Below are positions 1 to 4,764 of a stretch of DNA of 7,663 nucleotides, in pieces. Location of the stretch: positions 1-7,663 of the forward strand of contig JBGSWL010000101.1 of the NCBI GenBank assembly GCA_041752455.1, in the 5' to 3' direction. Origin of the DNA: JBGSWL01 sp041752455 (GTDB lineage Bacteria; Pseudomonadota; Alphaproteobacteria; Rhizobiales; Rhizobiaceae). Made by a program: the position numbers and the translations under genes. The notes beneath the pieces are model-generated. The model was not told the DNA's origin. It saw only the letters and a list, made by a program, of their open reading frames with translations, and did no database searches. The stretch's first letter is position 1; each line of letters opens with the position of its first letter.

Positions 1-435
1 GGCGATGCGGCGCTGGTGCGCCTTCCAGAGCGCCGCTGCAAACGGGTCTTCGCTGCGCGTGATCCGGTCATCCTGCGTGGTGATCGGACGGTGCAGCAGC
101 CGGTTGTGAACTTCCAGCCGGTGGTCGATTTCGCGCTCGACCGGCAGGCGCAACCCGCGCAGCGCAATCAGCGAGGCGACAAGCCCTGCGCCAAACGCCA
201 GCGCGAGCATGACCCGCGCATTGTCTGGCACGATGCGAAACACGCCCGCCCAGGACGCAACAAGAAAGACGGTGAGGACGATGAAAAACGGGATCAGGCG
301 CGGCGAAAGCCGCTCGACGGTTAGCGCGAGGCGCGTAGCCGCGCGGGCAAATCCGAGCCTTGCCATGCCCGGTTTCGCGCGGTCCGAAGACCGTTCCGAA
401 GCGCCGGGTTTTTGGTTCTGCAGGTCTTCCGTCAT
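1..435 (-). CDS. TIGR02302/DUF4175 family inner-membrane protein, N-terminal part (runs off left edge)
   Basis: Only the first 145 codons are in the window; the gene continues past position 1. A soluble, charged N terminus of about 45 residues (DLQNQKPGASERSSD and so on) is followed by two hydrophobic segments, roughly residues 47-67 (PFFIVLTVFLVASWAG) and 73-93 (ARVMLALAFGAGLVASLIAL). A basic region follows with EREIDHRLE at about 100-109 and DPFAAALWKAHQRR at 130-143, which I recognise as typical of the large TIGR02302 (DUF4175) proteins of rhizobia. The family has no established biochemical role. Members are usually above 800 residues, so most of this one is missing. The ATG at 435 has GAGGA five bases upstream (441-445), which supports this start; Met24 is an in-frame alternative. 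It is the last gene visible in the argH-lptM-lysA direction, 83 bp after lysA, and a terminator-like hairpin lies in that gap, so it may have its own promoter. Confidence 0.8.
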   Translation of the reverse strand, partial: MTEDLQNQKPGASERSSDRAKPGMARLGFARAATRLALTVERLSPRLIPFFIVLTVFLVASWAGVFRIVPDNARVMLALAFGAGLVASLIALRGLRLPVEREIDHRLEVHNRLLHRPITTQDDRITRSEDPFAAALWKAHQRRIA

Positions 436-443
436 GCCGTTCC

Positions 444-481
444 TCGCCACAGACCGCTCAAGATAGCAGCTTGTGTGGCGA
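444..481 (-). repeat. 8-bp inverted repeat upstream of the DUF4175 gene
   Basis: TCGCCACA (444-451) is matched by its exact reverse complement TGTGGCGA (474-481) across a 22-nt spacer. On the minus-strand transcript the distal arm overlaps the first two bases of the GAGGA ribosome-binding site (441-445), so folding could partly hide it. No T-run follows, so it does not look like a terminator. The long loop makes a biological role uncertain. Confidence 0.3.
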
Positions 482-491
482 AGGCGAGGCG

Positions 492-509
492 AAAACCGGT
501 CACGGTTTT
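492..509 (-). terminator. Terminator-like hairpin after lysA
   Basis: AAAACCG (492-498) and CGGTTTT (503-509) form a perfect 7-bp stem with a four-base loop. The hairpin begins 9 bases past the lysA stop codon (519-521) on the minus strand. The stem ends in TTTT, with A residues on the opposite arm, as in many bidirectional intrinsic terminators, but no U-run extends beyond the stem. Only three GC pairs support it, so it would be weak and may only reduce read-through into the DUF4175 gene. Confidence 0.4.
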
Positions 510-518
510 GTCACTGGA

Positions 519-1799
519 TCAAGGGTGTGCAGGCAGGGTCCAGTCCGGCACGCTGTCGAGGCCGATCAGTTCGTCATAGGTCGGCCGCCGTCGCACGACA
601 TGGAACCGGTCGCCATTGACCATGACCTCCGGCACCAGCGGGCGCGAATTATAGGTTCCGGCCTGCACCGCCCCATAGGCGCCGGCCGATCCGATGGCGA
701 TCAGGTCGCCCTGCACAACCGCAGCGATGTCGCGATCCTTGGCCATGAAATCCCCGGATTCGCACACCGGCCCGACAATGTCGGCAATCATGCGTGCGCC
801 ATCATGGCCTGGCTCGGCAACCGGCGTGATCTCGTGCCAGGCATCATACAGCGTCGGGCGGACCAGATCATTCATCGCCGCATCGACGATGACGAAGGTC
901 TTGTCCTCGCTGCGCTTCACATACAGCACCTTGGAGACAAGGATGCCCGCATTGCCGGCGATCAGGCGGCCGGGTTCGAAGATCACCTTGACCCCGAGCG
1001 GCCGCACATGGCGCTTGACGATCTCTGCATAAGCATCCGGCAAGGGCGGCGGTTCGTTGTCGGCCCGGTACGGAATGCCAAGTCCGCCGCCAAGGTCCAC
1101 ATGCTCGATCGCATGACCATCGGCGCGCAATTGCCCGACCAATTCGGTCAGCAGGGCAAACGCCTGGTCGAACGGCTGCAGCGCCGTGATCTGGCTGCCG
1201 ATATGCATGTCGATGCCGGTGACCTTGAGGCCGGGCAGCGCCGCAGCGCGGCGATAGACATCGCGCGCCTGCATCCAGGAAATGCCGAACTTGTCGCCCT
1301 TCTTGCCGGTGGAAATCTTGGCATGGGTCTTGGCATCAACATCCGGATTGATCCGCAGTGACACCGGCGCCGTCACCCCAGCAGCACCGGCGCGCGCCGA
1401 CAGCATCTCCAGCTCCGGCTCGCTCTCCACATTGAAGCAGTGGATGCCGGTCGAAAGTGCAAAATCGATTTCAGCAGCCGTCTTGCCGACGCCCGAGAAC
1501 ATGATCCGTTCGCCGGGAATTCCGGCGGCGAGCGCGCGCCGCAATTCGCCTTCCGAAACCACATCGGCCCCGGAGCCGAGCGCAGCCAGCGTCGCCAGAA
1601 CGCCCTGGTTGGAGTTTGCCTTCATCGCATAGCAGATCATCGCATCGATATCGGCAAAGGCTGCGGCAAAGACATTGTAGTGACGGGTCAGGGTCGCGGT
1701 TGAATAGCAATAGAACGGTGTCCCGACCTCGGCAGCAATCTGCGCGACGGAGACGTCTTCGGCGTGCAATTCGCCTTGCCTGTAGTGGAAATGGTGCAC
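519..1799 (-). CDS. lysA: Diaminopimelate decarboxylase
   Basis: PLP enzyme that decarboxylates meso-2,6-diaminopimelate to L-lysine, the last step of lysine synthesis, in the cytoplasm. At 426 residues it has the normal family length. The fold-type III alanine-racemase-like barrel comes first: the PLP-binding lysine is K60 in CYAMKANSN, HIGSQ is at 199-203, the glycine loop DLGGGLG is at 235-241, and the phosphate-binding EPGR is at 275-278. The C-terminal beta domain follows, with the catalytic GPVCESGD at 343-350 (C347, E348) and SAGAYGA at 371-377, whose Tyr is the usual PLP-contact residue. The start is a GTG at 1797-1799; there is no ATG nearby, MHHFHYRQGELHAED matches the usual rhizobial N terminus, and a weak AGG lies 9 bases upstream. 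It begins only 13 bp after the stop of the small lipoprotein gene, so the two are almost certainly co-transcribed and perhaps translationally coupled. Confidence 0.97.
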   Translation of the reverse strand: MHHFHYRQGELHAEDVSVAQIAAEVGTPFYCYSTATLTRHYNVFAAAFADIDAMICYAMKANSNQGVLATLAALGSGADVVSEGELRRALAAGIPGERIMFSGVGKTAAEIDFALSTGIHCFNVESEPELEMLSARAGAAGVTAPVSLRINPDVDAKTHAKISTGKKGDKFGISWMQARDVYRRAAALPGLKVTGIDMHIGSQITALQPFDQAFALLTELVGQLRADGHAIEHVDLGGGLGIPYRADNEPPPLPDAYAEIVKRHVRPLGVKVIFEPGRLIAGNAGILVSKVLYVKRSEDKTFVIVDAAMNDLVRPTLYDAWHEITPVAEPGHDGARMIADIVGPVCESGDFMAKDRDIAAVVQGDLIAIGSAGAYGAVQAGTYNSRPLVPEVMVNGDRFHVVRRRPTYDELIGLDSVPDWTLPAHP

Positions 1800-1812
1800 G
1801 AGTTTCGGCCTG

Positions 1813-1983
1813 TCAGCGGATCAGGGCGTCAAGGACGAACGGGCGGTCCTCAACCGGCTGCGGCTCACCGGGCGCTGCAGCGCCTGCACTTGCAGACGGC
1901 GGAAGCTCGGGATCGCCGGCGCGACCGCAGGCGGAAAGCGCGACCAGCGCGACAAGACCGGCAGCAAGAGCAAGCGCGCGCAT
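1813..1983 (-). CDS. lptM: Small LptM/YifL-like lipoprotein (56 residues)
   Basis: A short gene, easily missed, in the gap between argH and lysA. The protein opens with a compact signal peptide, MRALALAAGLVALVALSAC, with lipobox L-S-A-C at 16-19, so Cys19 would be lipidated after signal peptidase II cleavage. Asp is at +5 and not at +2 (CGRAGD), so outer-membrane sorting is expected. The mature part has the LptM-type opening CGRAGDPELPP and an Ala/Pro/Glu-rich linker. It ends in DRPFVLDALIR, resembling the F-(I/V)-L-D-x-L ending of alphaproteobacterial members. In E. coli, LptM helps the LPS translocon LptD reach its correctly oxidised state; the same role here is inferred. The ATG at 1983 has GGAGA with a 7-base spacer (1991-1995), a strong ribosome-binding site. 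It lies 88 bp after argH and 13 bp before lysA. A longer ORF over the same bases in another frame lacks this logic. Confidence 0.85.
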   Translation of the reverse strand: MRALALAAGLVALVALSACGRAGDPELPPSASAGAAAPGEPQPVEDRPFVLDALIR

Positions 1984-2071
1984 GATGTCATCTCCCGTTT
2001 CAGACGTTGCGGTTCCTGCGCCAGATCGCGGTTGCTTTCAAGACCGATCGTCGCAATTGCCAGCGCGCGCC

Positions 2072-3490
2072 TTACTCCATGCGCGCAAGGCGCTCGCGCC
2101 AATGGCGCACCTGGCGACGCACCTGCGCCGGTGCCGTGCCGCCGAAGCTGGTGCGGCTGGCCACCGATTTCTTCACCGACAGCACATCAAAGACCTTGTC
2201 GGTGACCCCCGGATGCAGGGTCTGGAGATCGCCAAGCGACAATTTTTCCAGCCCGACGCCTTTTTCAGAGGCGAGCGCGACCGCGCGGCCTGTTACATGA
2301 TGGGCATCGCGGAACGGCAGACCCGCTTCGCGCACCAGCCAGTCGGCAAGGTCCGTCGCAATCGAAAAGCCGCTGCCGGCGGCCTTTGCCATCGCCTTTT
2401 CGTTGACCGTAAGATCGGTGATCATTCCGGTCATGGCTGCGATGGCAAGTTCCAGCGCGCGGGCTGCATCGAAGACCTGCTCCTTGTCTTCCTGCATGTC
2501 CTTCGAATAGGCGAGCGGCAGACCCTTCATGACGGTCAGGAGCGCAATCAGCGAACCGTTGATCCGGCCGGTCTTGGCGCGCACCAGTTCGGCCGCATCC
2601 GGGTTCTTTTTCTGCGGCATGATCGACGAGCCGGTCGAAAATGCATCCGACAGGGTGACGAACCCGAACTGCGGCGTCGACCACAGCACGATTTCCTCGG
2701 CAAGGCGCGACAGGTGCGTCGCCGCAATCGATGCCATCGCCAGAAAGTCGAGGGCAAAATCACGATCCGAGACCGTGTCGATCGAATTGCGCGTCGGCTC
2801 CAGGAAGGCGAGCGCCGTCGCTGTCATGTGCCGGTCGATCGGAAAGCCGGTGCCAGCCAGCGCCGCAGCGCCGAGCGGGCATTCATCAAGGCGCGCCAGC
2901 GCATCGTTGACGCGCGACAGGTCCCGGCCGAACATTTCCACATAGGCCATGCAATGGTGGCCAAAGGTGACCGGTTGCGCCGTCTGCAGGTGGGTGAACC
3001 CCGGCATGACGGTTGCCGCATGGGCTTCCGCCTTGTCGACAAAGGCCGCAATCATCCGCTTCAGGGCATCGCGCGTGCGCGACAATTCCGCGCGCACCCA
3101 CATGCGGAAGTCGACCGCCACCTGATCGTTGCGCGAGCGCGCCGTGTGCAGGCGACCCGCCGGCTCTCCGATCAGATCCTTGAGCCGCGCCTCGATATTC
3201 ATGTGAATGTCTTCGAGCTGGCGCGAAAACGTGAAGCGGCCCTCGTCGATTTCCGTGCGGATCGTTTGCAGGCCTGACACGATGCTCTCGCAATCGTCAC
3301 TGGAAATGATGCCGCAGGCTGCCAACATGGTGGCGTGGGCAATGGACCCTTCGATGTCCTGGACATAAAGCTTGCGGTCAAAATCGATGGAAGCGTTGAT
3401 CTCTTCCATGATCGCAGTCGGTCCTGATGCGAAGCGTCCGCCCCACATCGTGTTCGAGCCACCCAGTTGAGGATTTGACGTTTTCGCCAT
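2072..3490 (-). CDS. argH: Argininosuccinate lyase
   Basis: Cleaves argininosuccinate to arginine and fumarate, the final step of arginine synthesis; cytoplasmic homotetramer of the fumarase/aspartase superfamily. The product is 472 residues, slightly above the usual 457-468. Visible motifs in order: MWGGRF at 15-20, HTARSRND at 115-122, GFTHLQTAQP at 164-173 (conserved TxLQ loop), and the superfamily signature GSSIMPQKKNPD at 287-298 with the catalytic serine. All are intact. The chosen start (ATG at 3488-3490) gives the leader MAKTSNPQLGGSNT before MWGGRF, in the style of rhizobial ArgH, with GGTGG about 9 bases upstream. The alternative start at Met15 (3448) would give 458 residues and also has GGGTGG upstream. 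With the upstream start, the initiation codon overlaps that of the divergent tlpA by two bases. It is the first gene of the argH-lptM-lysA group. Confidence 0.97.
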   Translation of the reverse strand: MAKTSNPQLGGSNTMWGGRFASGPTAIMEEINASIDFDRKLYVQDIEGSIAHATMLAACGIISSDDCESIVSGLQTIRTEIDEGRFTFSRQLEDIHMNIEARLKDLIGEPAGRLHTARSRNDQVAVDFRMWVRAELSRTRDALKRMIAAFVDKAEAHAATVMPGFTHLQTAQPVTFGHHCMAYVEMFGRDLSRVNDALARLDECPLGAAALAGTGFPIDRHMTATALAFLEPTRNSIDTVSDRDFALDFLAMASIAATHLSRLAEEIVLWSTPQFGFVTLSDAFSTGSSIMPQKKNPDAAELVRAKTGRINGSLIALLTVMKGLPLAYSKDMQEDKEQVFDAARALELAIAAMTGMITDLTVNEKAMAKAAGSGFSIATDLADWLVREAGLPFRDAHHVTGRAVALASEKGVGLEKLSLGDLQTLHPGVTDKVFDVLSVKKSVASRTSFGGTAPAQVRRQVRHWRERLARME

Positions 3491-4154
3491 GACCAATGAC
3501 CACCCGCTTGTTGACTGCCCTGCCCGCCGCCGCTTCTTGCGCCTTGCAGGCAACGGCGCATTTGCACTCGCCGCTCTGCCGCTCCTATACGGGTGCAGCG
3601 ATGAGGCTGGCAACACGGCTGGCGGGCTTTCGCCCGCATCGATTGCGGTGCGCGATGCAGTCCGCCCGCATCTCCAGGGCGACATTGCAGCGCTGGCGAT
3701 CCGGGAAGAAGCCGAAGACATTGGCACGCTGGCTTTCAACAACGCCGACGGCACCGCGATAACGTTGGCTGCGTCGGCCGGCACCGTGCGACTGGTCAAC
3801 ATCTGGGCGACCTGGTGCGCACCCTGCCGCGAGGAGATGCCCTGGCTCGACCAGCTTCAGGCCGAACGCGGCAGCGACCAATTTGCGGTGATGGCGATCT
3901 CGGTCGATGGTGGCACCGCCGACAAGCCGCGCGCGTTCTACGACGAAATCGGCATCAAACATCTCGCCTTCCTGCACGACCCGACGCTTGGCGTCTTCAA
4001 TACCTTGAAAAAGCAGAGCCTTGCATTCGGGCTTCCGGTGACCTTGCTGGTCGGGCCCGACAACCGGGTGATCGCCAACATGAACGGTCCTGCGAACTGG
4101 GCAGGCGCGGACGCTTACGCCATGGTCGATGCGGCCATTGGCGCAATGGGTTGA
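3489..4154 (+). CDS. tlpA: TlpA-type thiol:disulfide oxidoreductase, predicted Tat-dependent lipoprotein
   Basis: Thioredoxin-fold protein of the TlpA/ResA group, which reduces disulfides outside the cytoplasm, for example in cytochrome c or CuA-site maturation. It has 221 residues. The N terminus has RRRFLRLAG at 13-21, a fit to the twin-arginine consensus RRxFLK, then a hydrophobic stretch (AFALAALPLL) and LLYGC at 32-36. Cys36 is a possible lipidation site, though Tyr at -2 is not typical. The catalytic motif WCAPC is at 109-113 within NIWATWCAPCREEMPWL, and the cis-proline loop is FGLPVT with Pro183. A linker of about 60 residues separates the anchor from the domain. The ATG is the only possible start: an in-frame stop lies at 3468-3470 and no GTG, TTG or ATG lies between. 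GAGGA lies 15 bases upstream, too far to be a good ribosome-binding site. It is divergent from argH with no gap and is followed by a 610-bp non-coding region. Confidence 0.92.
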   Translation: MTNDHPLVDCPARRRFLRLAGNGAFALAALPLLYGCSDEAGNTAGGLSPASIAVRDAVRPHLQGDIAALAIREEAEDIGTLAFNNADGTAITLAASAGTVRLVNIWATWCAPCREEMPWLDQLQAERGSDQFAVMAISVDGGTADKPRAFYDEIGIKHLAFLHDPTLGVFNTLKKQSLAFGLPVTLLVGPDNRVIANMNGPANWAGADAYAMVDAAIGAMG

Positions 4155-4318
4155 TTGTGCGGAAACAACGCAACCCGAGGATGCGCAGAGATTAACGCTG
4201 CACACCGGTTTGGCATTCGAAATCCGCACATGCATCTTGGAGTTGTAGGCTCTTGGTGCCCTGTTCCGGTTTCCGGCACAAGATGAGTTACGAACAAAAT
4301 CGGAACATCCCAAAACCT

Positions 4319-4340
4319 GCGATTCGTCGCCGATTCGTTC
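4319..4340 (+). repeat. 22-bp direct repeat, copy 1 (two GATTCGT units, 11-bp period)
   Basis: Copy 1 agrees with copy 2 at 4601-4622 in 20 of 22 positions; the two differences are adjacent, at positions 11-12 (GC here, AG there). Each copy is itself two GATTCGT units offset by exactly 11 bp (GATTC at 4321 and 4332). The copies have the same orientation and start 282 bp apart. Confidence 0.75.
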
Positions 4341-4378
4341 GCGGGGAGTTCCAAGTGTTAACGAAACCCTTCTCGAAG

Positions 4379-4397
4379 GTTAACCGGCATGGTTAAC
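4379..4397. promoter_or_regulatory. Perfect inverted repeat GTTAACC-N5-GGTTAAC, CtrA-like half-sites
   Basis: GTTAACC (4379-4385) and GGTTAAC (4391-4397) are exact reverse complements separated by GGCAT. The right arm read on the minus strand gives TTAACCAT, the half-site form reported for CtrA in alphaproteobacteria. The two TTAA cores are 9 bases apart, not the 7 of the classical TTAA-N7-TTAA site, so binding as a full CtrA site is uncertain. Further GTTAAC copies lie at 4357 (22 bp before), 4484 and 4639. The one at 4484 also contains TTAACC on the minus strand. Confidence 0.5.
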
Positions 4398-4443
4398 AAG
4401 ACATTGATTTTTCGATTCAAAAGCAAGGCATTGGCGAAACGGC

Positions 4444-4479
4444 GGAAGGTTGGAACCATCTGTCGATCCGCCACCTTCC
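4444..4479. repeat. Inverted repeat GGAAGGT / ACCTTCC
   Basis: GGAAGGT (4444-4450) and ACCTTCC (4473-4479) are exact complements. With one bulged base (T4451) the stem extends by two GC pairs (GG 4452-4453 with CC 4471-4472), leaving a 17-base loop. No T-run follows on either side. It could form in RNA or be a protein site; nothing shows which. Confidence 0.35.
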
Positions 4480-4497
4480 ACCGGTTAACAGCCTCTC

Positions 4498-4516
4498 CGG
4501 TTCAGCCGATGAACCG
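4498..4516. repeat. Inverted repeat CGGTTCA-N5-TGAACCG
   Basis: Perfect 7-bp arms, CGGTTCA (4498-4504) and TGAACCG (4510-4516), flank a 5-base spacer GCCGA. The geometry (7-5-7, 19 bp) is the same as that of the GTTAACC element at 4379-4397, although the arms differ. This suits a dimeric DNA-binding protein; as a hairpin it lacks a T-tail, so it is not an obvious terminator. Confidence 0.4.
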
Positions 4517-4600
4517 CACGGAATTTTCATGGAATGGTTGGCATTGGCACTGCAACACACCACATCTGGTAGGGAACAAAGCTGCAACCCATGCGAGTCA

Positions 4601-4635
4601 GCGATTCGTCAGCGATTCGTTCCAGACTCGTTCTG
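4601..4635 (+). repeat. 22-bp repeat copy 2 extended into three 11-bp GAYTCGT units
   Basis: Positions 4601-4622 are copy 2 of the 22-bp repeat. The pattern continues: units starting at 4603 (GATTCGTCAGC), 4614 (GATTCGTTCCA) and 4625 (GACTCGTTCTG) follow each other at exactly 11 bp, about one helical turn, so the shared GAYTCGT core faces the same side of the DNA three times. GAGTC at 4595 adds another GANTC 8 bp before, and GTTAAC follows at 4639. The arrangement resembles a small iteron array or a phased operator. Confidence 0.65.
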
Positions 4636-4657
4636 GTTGTTAACGATGACCCATCTG

Positions 4658-4697
4658 AGGTTGTGCAATCCTGTGTGCAGCACAGCAAATACAACCT
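4658..4697 (+). promoter_or_regulatory. Nested stem-loop in the leader of the helicase gene
   Basis: The outer arms AGGTTGT (4658-4664) and ACAACCT (4691-4697) are perfect complements. Inside them CTGTG (4671-4675) and CACAG (4681-4685) enclose the loop TGCAG, with internal loops of 6 and 5 bases between the two stems. The structure ends 67 bases before the helicase start codon. If transcription begins upstream, it would be a 5' leader hairpin. No U-run follows, so a terminator is unlikely. Confidence 0.4.
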
Positions 4698-4764
4698 GAA
4701 ACCGGATCGCCAGCATGCTATCGCGTTCCGTCACTGAAGACGCCCAATATCAAAGGCCAGACCG

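Larger units (their letters stand above)
4321..4629. promoter_or_regulatory. Cluster of seven GANTC (CcrM-type) methylation sites
   Basis: GATTC occurs at 4321, 4332, 4414, 4603 and 4614, GAGTC at 4595, and GACTC at 4625, giving seven GANTC sites in 309 bp. Reading the remaining roughly 7.35 kb I found only four more (757, 6412, 6692, 7260). GANTC is the target of the cell-cycle methyltransferase CcrM in alphaproteobacteria, and methylated GANTC is read by the regulator GcrA at promoters. The count and positions are seen; a methylation-sensitive control role for the downstream helicase gene is inferred. Confidence 0.6.
4155..4764. other. Long non-coding control region between tlpA and the helicase gene
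   Basis: This 610-bp stretch is more AT-rich than its neighbours and contains no convincing gene. It holds a high density of short signals: seven GANTC sites, five GTTAAC hexamers plus one ATTAACG near 4191, two copies of a 22-bp direct repeat, and at least four short inverted repeats, entered separately. No clear terminator for tlpA and no clean -35/-10 pair for the helicase gene could be picked out by eye. No tRNA, riboswitch or DnaA box (TTATCCACA) was seen. The density of signals between two ordinary genes suggests a regulatory or chromosome-maintenance role. Confidence 0.75.

Noticed and set aside
360..1361. 333-codon plus-strand ORF opposite lysA
   Set aside because: It lies antisense to a complete lysA with all catalytic motifs; it is rich in Arg/His/Asp as expected for the complement of a GC-rich gene and has no family signature.
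1821..2102. 93-codon minus-strand ORF over the lipoprotein gene
   Set aside because: Different frame from the lipobox protein; the latter has the ribosome-binding site, signal peptide and family ending.
1616..3277. 553-codon plus-strand ORF opposite argH and part of lysA
   Set aside because: It is a shadow of argH, low in domain signal and crossing two real genes plus the lipoprotein gene.
3491..3802. Upstream extension of argH by 104 codons
   Set aside because: This is merely open frame antisense to tlpA; ArgH of normal length starts at 3490.
4380..4396. Canonical CtrA TTAA-N7-TTAA site
   Set aside because: The two TTAA cores are separated by nine bases, so only half-site matches can be claimed.
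4389..4643. 84-codon plus-strand ORF in the intergenic region, with an AAGG about 10 bases before its ATG
   Set aside because: It has no recognisable domain, its start lies inside the GTTAACC inverted repeat, its sequence is made of the regulatory repeats, and its composition is unlike the GC-rich neighbouring genes.
4155..4764. DnaA boxes or a parS site marking an origin or centromere
   Set aside because: No TTATCCACA-like box or TGTTTCACGTGAAACA-like palindrome was found; the nearest matches differ at several positions.
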